Shown here in pieces: positions 21,956-34,267 of a DNA stretch of 64,000 nt. Source of the DNA: Symbiodinium natans (lineage: Eukaryota > Sar > Dinophyceae > Suessiales > Symbiodiniaceae); the NCBI GenBank assembly GCA_905221605.1, contig CAJNDS010002629.1, positions 1 to 64,000 on the forward strand, given 5' to 3'. The notes under the pieces are model-generated. The model ran no database searches, was not told where the DNA came from, and worked only from the letters and a program-made list of their open reading frames with translations. A program made the position numbers and the translations under genes. How positions within the stretch are numbered: the first letter of the stretch is position 1; the number at the start of each line of letters is the position of its first letter.

Positions 21956-23702
21956 AGTCAGGCAGCGGGACCGTAGCAGTAGCGAGCGATTGGTTGAACA
22001 TGCTCGCGGCACGTACTTGTTGAATCATTGTAGAGTCTTGTAGAGTCTGGCCCTGGTCCAAGTTGCAGCCGAAAACCGCGTGGCTGCTCTCTTGAATGCT
22101 CGGGAAGACATTGCGGGGCCATGTCAAATCACAGCTGCCCTGTTGTGTTGCATCAGGACTGGCTGTAATCAGGCAGCGGCACAGTAGCAGTTGTTTGTAC
22201 CTGCTTGCGGCCAGTATTTGTTGAATCATTGTAGAGTCTTTCCTGGCCCTGGTCCAAGTTGCAGCCGAAAACCGCGTGGCTGCTCTCTTGAATGCTCGGG
22301 AAGACATTGCGGGGCCATGTCAAATCACAGCTGCCCTGTTGTGTTGCATCAGGACTGGCTGTAATCAGGCAGCGGCACAGTAGCAGTTGTTTGTACCTGC
22401 TTGCGGCCAGTATTTGTTGAATCATTGTAGAGTCTTTCCTGGCCCTGGTCCAAGTTGCAGCCGAAAACCGCGTGGCTTCTCTCTTGAATGCTCGGGAAGA
22501 CATTGCGGGGCCATGTCAAATCACAGCTGCCCTGTTGTGTTGCATCAGGACTGGCTGTAATCAGGCAGCGGCACAGTAGCAGTTGTTTGTACCTGCTTGC
22601 GGCCAGTATTTGTTGAATCATTGTAGAGTCTTTCCTGGCCCTGGTCCAAGTTGCAGCCGAAAACCGCGTGGCTGCTCTCTTGAATGCTCGGGAAGACATT
22701 GCGGGGCCATGTCAAATCACAGCTGCTCTGTTGTGTTGCATCAGGACTGGCTGTAATCAGGCAGCGGCACAGTAGCAGTTGTTTGTACCTGCTTGCGGCC
22801 AGTATTTGTTGAATCATTGTAGAGTCTTTCCTGGCCCTGGTCCAAGTTGCAGCCGAAAACCGCGTGGCTGCTCTCTTGAATGCTCGGGAAGACATTGCGG
22901 GGCCATGTCAAATCACAGCTGCCCTGTTGTGTTGCATCAGGACTGGCTGTAATCAGGCAGCGGCACAGTAGCAGTTGTTTGTACCTGCTTGCGGCCAGTA
23001 TTTGTTGAATCATTGTAGAGTCTTTCCTGGCCCTGGTCCAAGTTGCAGCCGAAAACCGCGTGGCTGCTCTCTTGAATGCTCGGGAAGACATTGCGGGGCC
23101 ATGTCAAATCACAGCTGCCCTGTTGTGTTGCATCAGGACTGGCTGTAATCAGGCAGCGGCACAGTAGCAGTTGTTTGTACTTGCTTGCGGCCAGTATTTG
23201 TTGAATCATTGTAGAGTCTTTCCTGGCCCTGGTCCAAGTTGCAGCCGAAAACCGCGTGGCTGCTCTCTTGAATGCTCGGGAAGACATTGCGGGGCCATGT
23301 CAAATCACAGCTGCCCTGTTGTGTTGCATCAGGACTGGCTGTAATCAGGCAGCGGCACAGTAGCAGTTGTTTGTACCTGCTTGCGGCCAGTATTTGTTGA
23401 ATCATTGTAGAGTCTTTCCTGGCCCTGGTCCAAGTTGCAGCCGAAAACCGCGTGGCTTCTCTCTTGAATGCTCGGGAAGACATTGCGGGGCCATGTCAAA
23501 TCACAGCTGCCCTGTTGTGTTGCATCAGGACTGGCTGTAATCAGGCAGCGGCACAGTAGCAGTTGTTTGTACCTGCTTGCGGCCAGTATTTGTTGAATCA
23601 TTGTAGAGTCTTTCCTGGCCCTGGTCCAAGTTGCAGCCGAAAACCGCGTGGCTGCTCTCTTGAATGCTCGGGAAGACATTGCGGGGCCATGTTAAATCAC
23701 AG
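21956..23702. repeat. 196-bp tandem repeat array, nine copies
   Basis: A 196-bp unit recurs with its GCTCGGGAAGACATTGC segment at 22098, 22294, 22490, 22686, 22882, 23078, 23274, 23470 and 23666. The first copy is diverged and the last stops after AAATCACAG. Internal copies differ by single bases. Minus-strand open frames of 116 codons arise from the array, but because 196 is not a multiple of 3 they change frame from copy to copy, so I do not call them genes. The array fills most of the gap between the Hsp110-TPR and CNBD genes. Confidence 0.95.
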
Positions 23703-23951
23703 GGAGAGAGATGCGATACTCTTGGTCTTTGTGTTGCCTTTTGCGCCGCAGCTGCTGACCACTGCCCAACACTGACGCACCAAACAACATCAGCACAATG
23801 TGCAGTAATGTGCAGAGGCGTCCTGCATGGATCAGGTATGTGAACTCTTGCACCCCTGACCAAAAAATCCTGAACTTTCCTGAACATGTGGAGACTTTTG
23901 CTCAGCTAGGCTAGGGGAAAGTCCTCAATACAGTGACCAAATTTGCGTGCG
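23703..23951. other. Presumed 5' flank of the CNBD gene
   Basis: Between the end of the 196-bp array and the CNBD start codon. An in-frame TGA at 23934-23936 closes the frame just upstream of ATG 23952. Several AG dinucleotides (for example in CTCAGCTAGGCTAG, 23901-23914) could serve as spliced-leader acceptors; none can be chosen from sequence alone. Confidence 0.4.
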
Positions 23952-25620
23952 ATGGCGGCTTCGCCAGAGACGCCAGTGCGGCGAGCAAAGCTCAAGACCG
24001 CATTGGTCCTTGCGGGTGTTTCAAAGTCACCCAGTCCAAGCCCATCTGTTGCTTTTGATGCGGAGTCGCCTGCACCATCACCGTCACCCTCCGCGTCCCC
24101 GCGCGATTTAAGAAGCGCTGCAGCGGCTGCATTGCGGTCGCCTGCTGCAAGTGCGGCGCAAGTTCCGACTGAAGCCAATGCCGAGGATGGCGACAGCGTA
24201 CGGAAACGGAGAGCTGGAGCAGCTGGACGGTTGAAGGCCTCCGTTATGTCGGCGGTTCAGGCAAGCCCGGAGTTTTTTCCCGACGAGGATGCGACTCCAA
24301 GCGCATCCCCCAGCGGTCGACCTGGAGCCGTCCCCAAGCTCAAGGGTTGGTTGCCATCAGGTTCTGCCAGTCGTCTGGATGTGGACGAGATGGAAGAAAG
24401 TGATGCAAAGGTGGCAGGTGAAAAAAGTGAAAGAAGTGGTAAGGGAAGGGTGTTCAGACGTCGAAGCAGCGGCGGGTTCAAAACGGTAGCCTTGCATGGG
24501 CTGGCGGCTTTTTCTGCATTAAAGTCGGAGCTCGACGCGAGGAACCAGGATGCAGACGAGGACAATGCTGTGCAAAACCCCAACGAGGTCATTCTGCCCC
24601 CAGATGACGACAGCGACGATGAGGAAGAGGAAGAGGCAGAGCGTGACTTCCTCTCCGCTTTGCAGCGTGTTCAGAGCAGCGGAAAGCTCTCCATGCGCGA
24701 GCTGTTGTCATGCGGCAAGGAGCTCAGGCAGCAAACCATCTTCCAGGATAAACCTGATGCCACCATCATCGCCGGGTTCCGATCTGCCAAGTACCTGGAC
24801 GTGCAAGGAAACGAAGTTCTCTGGAGCAGGGGTGGGCTTTGCGACAGCATCCTCGAAGCAGAGTCACCTCTCGTCCTTCTGCTGAGCGGCAAGGTCAGCG
24901 TTGCCAAGCCAGGCCTCCCCGAAGGGGAGAAGATGCACAAGGGTGGCGTGGTAAATGCTGGCGATCCAGATGTGCTTGGCATGGTGGTTGAGCAGGAGTG
25001 CTCTGTGCTTTATGTGGACCTACCGCGTGTGGAGAAGGACATGGCAGACCTGCAGGCAGCGCGTGAGCAAGTGGAGCGCGAGCTGCGGAGGGGAAGGCAG
25101 CCAGCTACGTGGCCAGAGGAGCTCATCAACCAGCTGGTTTTATGCATCCAGGACCTTCCTTTCTTTGAGGACTTTGCCTTCCCACAACTCCGGAGTTTGG
25201 CACGCGGCCTCCGTTTCCAGAGCGCCCGCGAGGGTGAAGCGCTGCCGCAGCCACTCCACCTGCCAGAGAAGCCAGAGCCATCATCACTGGTGGTGCTGTG
25301 GGAAGGCAAGGCAGGCAAGTATCGCCGGGTGTCATCGGAGGGAAACCCACTTATTACGGCAGCCAGCACAGCACAGCTCGACCACCTCGCCCCCGTTGCG
25401 GAGCAAGGCCAGCAAGGCATCAAAAAATCGCTGAAGACTGGTGCGTCCATGGCCCCCTCAGACAAGAAGGACGGAATGCTGCCCGATCTTGTGCCGGACC
25501 TGGAAGAAGAGGTGCGCGTAAGCCGTAAGCTGTTTTTGTTGTTGGTGTTGGTGTTGTTGCAAAGCAGGCCTTGCAGTTGCTGCAGCAGCGGCACCACTAC
25601 TGCTGCTACTACTGCTGCTG

Positions 25621-25662
<42 letters not shown>

Positions 25663-26431
25663 TTAACTACTACTAATTACTACTAACTACTACTAACTAC
25701 TACTAACGACTACTAACGACTACTAACTACTACTAACTACTACTAACTACTACTAACTACTACTAACTACTACTAACTACTACTAACTACTACTAACTAC
25801 TACTAACTACTACTAACTGCTACTAACTACTACTAACTGCTACTAACTACTACTAACTACTACTGCTACTACTGATACTACTGCTACTACTGCTACTGCT
25901 ACTACTGCTACTACTGCTACTACTGCTACTACTGCTGCCACTGCTACTACTGCTACTGCTACTACTATAACTAATAGCTAATGGCTACTAACTACTAACT
26001 ACTTACTATTAACTACTAGCTACTAGCTACTGCTACTAGCTACTAGCTACTACCTACTAGCTACGAGCTACTAGCTACTAGCTACTAGCTACTAACTACT
26101 ACCTACTAACTACTACTTACTACTTACTACTTACTACTTACTACTTACTACTTACTACTTACTACTTACTACTGACTACTGACTACTGACTACTGACTAC
26201 TTACTACTTACCACTTACCACGTACCACGTACCACTTACTACTTACTACTTACTACTTACTACTTACTACTTACTACTTACTACTTACTACTTACTAGCT
26301 ACTACTTACTAGCTACTACTTACTACTTACTACTTACTACTTACTACCTACTACCTACTACCTACTACTACTACGACTACTACTACTACTACTTCTACTT
26401 TTACTATTACTATTACTATTACTATTACTAT

Positions 26432-26528
<97 letters not shown>

Positions 26529-29500
26529 ACGACTACGACTACGACTACGACTACGACTACTACTACGACTGCTACGACTACTACGACGACTACGACGATT
26601 ACGACGACTACGACGACTACGACGACTACGACGACTACGACGACTACGACGACTCCGGCGACTACGACGACTACGACGACTACGATGACTACGACTACGA
26701 CGACGATGACTACTGCTACTACTACTACTACTACTGCTACTACTACTACTGCTACTGCTACTGCTACTACTGCTACTACTAGCACTTCTACTAGCAACAG
26801 TAATGCGGCCTGCAAATCGAACTCATGGAGCTGTTGTCAGTTTCCCTCAAATTGCGGCTCTTGGGCGTAGGCTTCCTTGTTAAATCCAGTCGGATGCTCT
26901 GCTTAGACTCAGACCCCAAGCTCTGACCTGTTGTTTGTATGGGTTTTCTTAAGGCGTCCGATAGGTTTTGCTAAGGTGTCCCGCTTAAACCCCAAGCTTT
27001 GATCTGGTGTCTGCATGGGTTTTCCTAGCGTGTTTGCATGGGCCCTGATCTGGTGTTTGTATGGGTTTTGCAAGGGTGTCCCGTTGAAAAACCATGCTTT
27101 GACCTGCAGCATGCATGGCTTTTACATGGTCCTTCAAAGCAGTAAGTCGGTTTTTTTAAAATACATGTTGCATGAAAAGATGGTTGAAGAGGTTTGCTGG
27201 CGTAAGTGGCAGAAGCAGAAACAACAACAAGTTCGAGCACTGCTCAGGTGAAGTCCCAGGCCGACAATGGCAAGGTGTACCTGAAGCGCTACGGCGACCT
27301 GCGACTAGGTTTCGTGCTCGGGCAGCGCGACATGGTTGACCCGGGAGGGCCCAAAATGCACGAGCCCACTGTGCGATGCGAGGGCCGCTGCAAGATTCTG
27401 CGCTTGTTGCGGCGCGACTATCTCCACTGCCTCAAGGAGGCGCAAGTCGAGAAGCACTGCATTGTGCATGCGCTGCGGAACATCCCTCCCTCCAGGCCGG
27501 GTGAGCCCCACCATCGCTCCGAGGAGCAACTCTCGCTTTTGGCCAAACTGGTGAAAAACACTCCTGAGTTAAAAGGCTTTGAGAGGCCAACGCTAATGCA
27601 GGTGCTTGGCGCTGCCACCTACATTAATGCTGGCCCAGGCCACGTCCTCTGTAAACAAGGGCAAATCGGAGACCGGTTTTATGCCATCATCGAAGGCCTG
27701 GTCAGCATACATGTCCGGCCGAAGTTGGCCCTGGAGGAGGGACATGCAATGAGTGCAGTCGCCGAGAGGAGTGGCAACAGCGCTTTTGTCAAGGCGATGC
27801 TGACAGCCCTTGTGGCTGAGCGTGCGTCCCGGCCAGCAATTCCAGAGCCAGCTCAGAAGGATCAGAAGGATCAGAAGGTAGGATCGAAAGAAAGGAAAGG
27901 GGCCTCCGCCTCCGTGGAGATCTCACCGAGCCCTAGTTCCAGCATTGCGCCCTCCGCAGCTGGATCCATGACGCCGGCGTCCTTCCCGGACCTCCCCAGA
28001 GGAGCTATGCGTCGGCGCAAAGGTGTGCGCATGGTTTTGGGTGACGAGGGCCCAAAAGACTCAAAAGACTCTTCCGAAGCCAAGCGGGGCTCCGTCAAGA
28101 TTCAGATTCAGTTTGCTGAGCCGACGCAGGAACCACCTTCCCTACCGCCCTCGCCACAGGCTCAGCCACCCGACTCACCCGACTCACCCGACCTCGAGCT
28201 AGAGTCGTCGCACTCCGGCATACCCTCGGAGACGGAAGGGACGGAAACGTCTTCAAAGCTCAACCTCCGCACAATGCTACAGGACCGAGGTGGCCTCTTC
28301 TGGCATGGAGTCAGGTCACGAATGAAGGGCTCCAAGAAGCCGCAAGTAGACCTCGGGAAGATGGTGAACCGCTTGGGACCCGGGGCTGCCTTTGGTGCCA
28401 AGACGCTGCTCAAGAAGGAGGCGAGAACTGCTTCGGTGATGACAGTTGAGCCGACAAAGCTTCTGGTCGTTACCCGGGAAGATTACGTGGCTCTTGTTGG
28501 CTCCATGGAGGAGGCGAAACGTCGCGAGGCCGCCGAGTTCCTCTGCCGCCATGTGCTGCAGGTCGAAGTGCGTGCTGGGAGCAACCGGGCCCTTGACCAT
28601 TTGCATCCTGCCCTCCGACAGCGAATGGTGCGGACATCGAAGGCTATGACAAGCTGCACTTTGGATCGGGGAAGTGTTCTTCTGCGCCACGGCGAACCTG
28701 ACTGCAAGGAGGTGACAATCCTACGGCAGGGTGCCGTGGCCTACTGCTACCCGCCGGGCCACGAGGGCAAGGAAGCACCGCGGTCTGCCCGCACGCTGCG
28801 CTACGCAGCTGCAGCCATGCCAGCATCGCAGATTGTCACCACAGCGGGAGAGCTTATTGGTGTCTATTCCGCTTTGTTAAAGTCCCCAGAACCTGCCACA
28901 GTTCGCGTGGAAAGCGCAACATGCGACATCTATCGGGTACCATGGGCTGATTTGCAGCGAGTCTTGACGCAGCGAAATGTGAAGCTTCTTCATGAGAGGC
29001 TGGTCCGAACGCATGGAGCACGCTGCGAGACGTTAGCGGTGCACACTCCGAAGGAGATTTTCCACGTGACGGCAAACGCCAGTCTCCAGAATACCGTGCC
29101 AAGCAAGGAGCAGCAGGCCGTCAAGCAAGCATTCGAGAAAGCTTTCGATGCTGTGAGTCAGTTCGCTGAGGGAAGTGGCGAAGGACTTACGAGCGAAGCC
29201 TTCATTCGGGCACTCAAATCTTCCAAGAACTTCGGGTTGCAAAGTGCCAAGAAACCGAAGCCGAAAGCAGCTCCGAAATTTGTGCCGGGAAGTGCGATCG
29301 CTCGCGAAGCAGAGAGAAAGGCTGCTTATGAGAAAGGCCTGGAGAAGGCATTGGTGCAGCTTCATGAGGCCGCCCAGAAAGCAGGACTTTGGGAATCCTT
29401 GCAGACACTGGATGTGGACAGGGAAGTTGCAAAAAGCCGGCAGCCACAGCAGATGGCAAGTTCTCATGTGCGTGCGCAATTCCTGAAGGTCCTGAAGAAC

Positions 29501-29713
29501 GAGCACTCCATGATCATGGAGCGCTTCATTCAGGAAGCATGTCTGGATCCGATCAAGCCGGATCTGAATGCTTGGCTCCAGAAGTACATGAAAAGTGACT
29601 ACTTACGCAAGCATCCAGACTTGCAGGAGCTTCAGCTCATACTTCGTCGACAGATGATGCCAACACATGGTGACGCAAGGCAACATCAGCTGAAAGACGT
29701 GAGCAGTGGCTGA
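23952..29713 (+). CDS. Large protein with multiple cyclic-nucleotide-binding-like domains
   Basis: Two exons, 23952-25517 and 27248-29713, join in phase 0 across a GTAAGC donor and CTCAG/G acceptor: about 1343 residues. The start is ATG 23952 (GCGATGG), with a stop three codons upstream of the open frame. Residues 1-230 are low-complexity (Ser/Pro/Ala, then an acidic run). Four regions look like cyclic-nucleotide-binding beta-barrels: about 250-360 (degenerate), 394-584 (FFEDFAFPQLRSLARGL, split by the intron), 620-935 and 950-1095. The third is most typical: GHVLCKQGQIGDRFYAIIEG, then a 200-residue Ser/Pro/Lys insert, then FGAKTLLKKEARTAS in the position of the phosphate-binding cassette with its Arg. 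No kinase, channel or cyclase domain is seen. The C-terminal 240 residues are helical and Lys-rich. Probably a cyclic-nucleotide-responsive scaffold or regulatory protein; ligand binding is uncertain because the cassettes are diverged. Confidence 0.83.
25518..27247 (+). other. Single intron of the CNBD gene
   Basis: 1730 bp, GT donor at 25518 and AG ending at 27247, phase 0. Reading on without splicing turns the upstream frame into a poly-Thr tail from the CTA repeat, while downstream coding sequence resumes exactly in the CNBD fold. It is made of the CTA array (25617-26786) and a 3' part with degenerate repeats of the type TTTG(T/C)ATGGGTTTT (26930-27130). Confidence 0.85.
25617..26786. repeat. 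CTA-family array with TACTAAC decamers
   Basis: About 1.17 kb of CTA/ACT-derived repeats in sub-blocks: (CTA)n, then a decamer TACTAACTAC repeated with 18 exact TACTAAC heptamers at 10-bp spacing in 25681-25860, then TACTGC, CTAGCTA, ACTTACT, TACTATTAC, (ACT)n and (ACG ACT)n blocks. Long open frames in it (for example the Val-rich minus-strand frame) are artefacts of the repeat. Confidence 0.95.
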
Positions 29714-30891
29714 AGTGTTTCTGGAGCTCAAAAGAGTGCAACCCATTACTAACGTGATACATCACGAACAGCTATGCTAAGCTTGCCGAAGGCAGCTGCG
29801 ACGGACAAAAACTGTCTGTCGTCGAACCGAGAGCTAGCGCAAACAACGCTTGCCTTTGCATTGCTGAGGTCAGTGTTTTTGTGGCTAAGCTGCGTAGTTT
29901 TGTCCATAGGAAGGCCAGGGGATCAGACCTCTTTTTGACCAGGATGTAAAGGCTAGCCTGTCTCAGAGATTTTGGGCAGTGCTCAATTGTTCAAGATGCG
30001 GGGTTGTTCCGTGCACCCTCAGTAGATCCATGCTGTAAGCGAATTACTGGAAAGGTGAGTTCCGACACCCCAAGTGTTTCTCGCAAGCTTGTGGACGGCT
30101 TTGGATTCTGCGCATCGTTTCGGTTGCAGTTGTAGTCTTTACTTTCAAGGGTTCAGCTTGGTGGTTGGGATATACAGGGTTTACAGGGAGTCATTGGTGT
30201 TGCAGTTTGTGCTCATGTGTGGCCGCCATGGTATTTGTGGCCGAGAGCGAGAGCCCAAAGAGCTCCGGCATTGAGGCGGTCGGGGGGTGGTTTTCTCAAT
30301 ATCAGGTACAGAGGGCTTGGCCGCATTAGCCTTATAAGGTTGTGTATGATTTTGGTCATGGGCGACGGCACCGCTTGCATAGGTCCTGGAGCACAGGCAT
30401 GCTCACATGTTGTTCAGCTTGGTGTTTCATCCACAATAGTGGAACCAAGTTGGGAGATGTTAGGAGGTAGTCCTCTGATGAAGGGAAGACCTGATGGGTG
30501 TTGGCGGCATGGTTGCTTCCCAATGCCAGGCAGCTGACTTGCAGCAGCGCATTCTGAGCTTCACTCACGCCGCAGATTTCAGAGGATGGTTTGGGGCATG
30601 CTGGTGGACCAGGCTAGGCTAGAGACGAACACATGATAGATGCCTATTCCGAATGCAAAAATTGAGGCCGGTGCTCAACCTCGAACCTTAACCCGGTAGA
30701 CGGGTGGCCAAGAAAAACGTTTGACCCCCACCTTCCTGATCCTTCCTCCATGTCGGAGGCCCTCCGCAGTAGGTTGTTTGGTTTGAGGTTCAGACCTGCA
30801 CGGTTTATAAGGCGATACAAGGCGACAGGCTTGCAGGGAAAGGGGTTGGTCGACCGGATCATGCTGGTGTGGTTGGTGACGTGGTACGCAG
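29714..30891. other. Downstream of the CNBD gene: nothing assigned
   Basis: No family motif, RNA gene or repeat of note is visible on either strand. Some of it will be the 3' untranslated region of the CNBD gene; no polyadenylation signal can be recognised. Confidence 0.5.
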
Positions 30892-30996
30892 GGAACCTGT
30901 TCCGTTTCGGGGCCACATCCGACACAGCAAGATCCGAGCCCGTGCAGTCAGGCAAGTCACCTGCGAGTTCGCCGCCGAGGAATTGCGCGCCCCGTG
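30892..30996 (+). CDS. Candidate exon, unknown protein
   Basis: Opens after GCAG and ends before GTGGCT. The frame reads EPVPFRGHIRHSKIRA followed by VTCEFAAEELRAP, a balanced composition unlike the surrounding frames. I do not recognise the family. Evidence is only composition and flanking splice-like dinucleotides. Confidence 0.35.
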
Positions 30997-32559
30997 GTGG
31001 CTGCTGCTTAGTGCGCTTAGGGTGGGGGTGGGCTTTGGGCACTGGGCAAGTACCTGACATGACCTGACATATGTATGTACTCTCGAAAAATCAGAAACAT
31101 ACAGAACACAAAAAGCAACTCAAACCCCGCAACATCCAAAGCTTGAGCCCCGAACTGAGGTTGGAGGAGCCAGGGGTGCAAGCTCTACTCCAGGCACGAC
31201 TCCGTGGACCTTCGCCTCCCACATCTGTATGACCCACAAGGCAGCATAAGCGCCAAGGCCCAAGACGCTTCAATTTTTCTTCACATCCCGAACGTTTTCA
31301 GGGTCGAATATCGAGGCTGACACGAGCAACTCTGTCAAAGGTATGCGGTACGCTACTGCAAGCCCCAGAATTTACTCCCAAACCCCCCTTGAACCCGGGT
31401 GCTGGCCAGGTGTTCGCCTTTTGCTCACCTGCCTCGCTTCTTCGCTTGGCCAGCTCGGGGCGCAGTTGGCACCGTGCCACTCAGAGAAGGGAGGCTTGGG
31501 GTACACGAGTGGTCCGTGGTGGTGTGTGGGCATGCCGACGTAACCAAGGGAACACATACAGTATACGAGCAGGGGGTAGCAGCAGGGACCAGAGTCTGCA
31601 ACCAACGAAGACACTCTAGGTCGACTCTAGGTTCCCTGGTGATGCAATGGCGCGATCAGCCAGGTGTACCTGCCATTGGTGACATCCCCACAGCGTAAGC
31701 TGTACATGGTGCGTCGTGTGATGTATACTGCTGTGCACTTCCTACGACAGAATCATGGTGCCCTAGATCTATGGATCTATGTCAAACTGGATCTACATAA
31801 ACGCGTGCGTGCGTGGGTGGGGTATGCGTGAACGCGTGCTGTACAAGCCAGCCTGATAGTCAAGTTTGTTCGACAAACGTTTGCAGGGGGCACGGGCCTG
31901 TCTTGGATACCTGTGCCAACGAAGCTAAGCTGTTCCAAGACAAATCAAAAATGATCTGATCAACCACCTGTACTTGCAAAAGGCACACACACACACACCC
32001 AGTCTGCCATAAAACTCAGCCTTGTATGATGTTGCTGAATGTGGTACAAGCATTGCAGCATGTCAGCTGTACGCAGTCCAGCTGCTTGCATGTTCTTTCA
32101 GCATGAGCAGACCCAAACATGATTTGATGTGTGCACTTGCAATGTCAAAATCAGTTGTCATCACGTGGAAGGCACTTTTGCGTTGAACATCAGCTGATCT
32201 TTTGCAAGGGAAGAAGAGAAAAACGGTTTAAATCTACTGAGTGCCCACTGAGCTCCAAAGTCGAACCGTGCTGGCCAAAACCGGTTTCTGTCAGGCTTGG
32301 TGGCACCTTCGGCTTTCCTTCGGCTGGGGTCGAGATAGTGAGCTCCGGTGCCTGCTGCCGCCTGGCCAGAGCTTTAGCCCCACATTCTGCACGAAGCCTA
32401 AGTGATTTTTCGTCATGATCGTGGAGCCCAGGACATCGGGCAAATAGATGCTTGGGGCCATGCGCATTTGGGACTTGTGTAGAGTTTGTTTTTGGTTTCC
32501 TTTGGCCGCCCTTGTTTTTGAAAGCGGCGCCCGTACGGGGCCATGCGTTTAAGCATTTT

Positions 32560-32960
32560 TGGAGGGGTGGGGGTGGGAGGGGGGGGGGGGCGGGGGTAAT
32601 CACGTGACTTCGACTGCAAACCTTCAAGCCCGAAATCCCTGTGGCGAAAGCAACATTTCGAACCTGAAATGTTTGAGCCAACAGACAACAGACAAAAAAC
32701 CAACCCCAAGAACGTGATTTCAAAGTTCAAGATGGGTGATGGGCAATTTGCACCCGCACCTAGGCGAGAGCGCAATTTCAACGTACCCTTAACATCCCTT
32801 AACCCCAAACAAACACTGGGAGCAGCGCAACCCGAAAAGAAGTACCCTCAACCCCAAACAAACACTCGGAACAGTGCAAACCCAAATCCTGAACACTGAA
32901 CCCTAAAATCCTGAACACTGAACCCTAAAATCCTGAACCATGAACCCTGAAGAGGACAAT
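32560..32960. repeat. G-rich run and degenerate CCCTAAA/CCTGAAC repeats
   Basis: A G-rich stretch at about 32563-32597 is followed by phrases such as TGAACCCTAAAATCC and ACCCCAAACAAACACT that recur between 32800 and 32960. They loosely resemble the CCCTAAA telomere unit but do not form a regular array. Confidence 0.5.
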
Positions 32961-33427
32961 CAGCCTAAACCCACTTTCCGGGTACGATGGACCAAAGTTT
33001 TTCGGGTTTCAACCAAACCACAACTCCAGAAAATCACGCCTGCGCTGTGGCCAGAGACCCCCTGGAAAAAAGAAAGCAACAAACAAAAAGAAGAACCTTC
33101 CAGTGTTTTCGACACTTCCGCCAGCTGCTCTCACGCGCAAATGTGCGTTTTTTTTTGAGTTTTGCACCCGCGACGCCAAAAACTCAAACACAAAATGTGT
33201 CCAAACGCAGGGCCCCGCACGGGCGCCGCCACCTTGTGTTTGTCTATTTAGATTTAAGCCTGCACTTGTATCAGGGATCGCCCTTTGTGCAGTTTCGGTC
33301 GAAAAGAAATTCTGGGCGATCTGAAATTGCAGAAGCAGAGGTCGGGACTTGGTCTAGTTCGGAGTCCTGCCTGCATGGGTGAGTTGACTATGGGGCCACG
33401 GGAGATGAGCCCATCCCTCCTCCCCTA

Positions 33428-33489
33428 AAGGTACTGTACCGTACTGTACTGTACCGTACTGTACTGTACCGTACTGTGCTGTACTGTAG
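33428..33489. repeat. GTACT/GTACC minisatellite
   Basis: Twelve or so pentamers GTACT and GTACC in a partly 15-bp periodic order. GTAC is self-complementary, so the tract can fold on itself. It lies just upstream of a candidate exon at 33509. Confidence 0.85.
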
Positions 33490-33508
33490 GGCGATCTGGA
33501 GTTTTCAG

Positions 33509-33605
33509 GCGAGCCCTGCGGCACTTTGCACGCCGCCATGACCTGAGCGTGCTCCCAGATCCTGAGGCCGAACTTGCCGTGCAGCCTCCGAGCCTCCCCA
33601 CCTAA
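33509..33605 (+). CDS. Candidate terminal exon, unknown protein
   Basis: Opens after TTTTCAG and reads ALRHFARRHDLSVLPDPEAE and then LAVQPPSLPT before TAA. The acceptor is good and the composition is protein-like. Family not recognised; it could be the 3' end of a gene whose other exons lie in 30-33 kb. Confidence 0.4.
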
Positions 33606-34203
33606 GTTCAGCCTGAAGCTTGTGTGTCTCTGAGAGCATCCGTGAAATTTGCAGAAGTGCCCTCTTGTTACGGGGTCCCACGTGTTCGTGGTTCAGGGTA
33701 GAGGGGATGTTATCGAGGCGGGCGAAGTCTCTTGGAAAAGGGTAGCTTCGAGGATCCTGATTTGAAACCCTCGTGGTCGCCTGCAAGGCCCAGGTTCCGA
33801 GGCCAAGGAGTCCAGGACGACTGCCGCAGACGCCACCCTCCACACCAACGGACCGATAGTTCAGGGAGGTGCATGCTGTACAGAGTAGCTAGGGCCGCCC
33901 AGGCCGCTGTATTTAGGCTTTGCAATCTCAACAAAGAAGGCACACAGTGGTCACAAGCAGGCCTGGGCTGTGATTCAGCCAATTGCCAGCCCTTGGGTTG
34001 ATAAGTTTGAGAGCGGATGGGCGGGACGGCTCCTGAATTTCTTGACCAGACGATTGAGAACCTTCTGTAATGACTTGCCGTCCCACCCAAAGAATGGAAG
34101 AGCTTGGGGCGATTTGGGGCTCTTAAGCGTGGAGCAGGAGTATTGTGGCTGCGAAGCGAAGCCCCCCCCCCCCCCATCCCCATGGATTTCCATTTGCTGG
34201 CGA

Positions 34204-34267
34204 GGACCTGAACAAGCCGATGCCGGTGACAGAAGGCTGTGTGTACGGATACGGGTGCAGTCACAAG
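34204..34267 (+). CDS. Candidate exon, unknown protein
   Basis: Lies between GCGAG and a GGTAAAG donor and reads DLNKPMPVTEGCVYGYGCSH. A good splice donor and a coherent Cys-containing peptide support it; no family recognised. Confidence 0.42.

Noticed and set aside
22153-23679. Series of 116-codon minus-strand frames in the 196-bp array
   Set aside because: They are produced by the tandem repeat itself. The unit length is not a multiple of three, so the frame shifts in each copy and no stable protein is encoded.
23895-23905. CTTTTGCTCAG upstream of the CNBD gene as a relic of the dinoflagellate spliced leader
   Set aside because: It matches the leader's 3' half only with two deletions and over 11 bases, too weak to separate from chance.
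26351-26815. 154-codon poly-Val frame on the minus strand
   Set aside because: Direct translation of the CTA/ACG microsatellite inside the CNBD intron.
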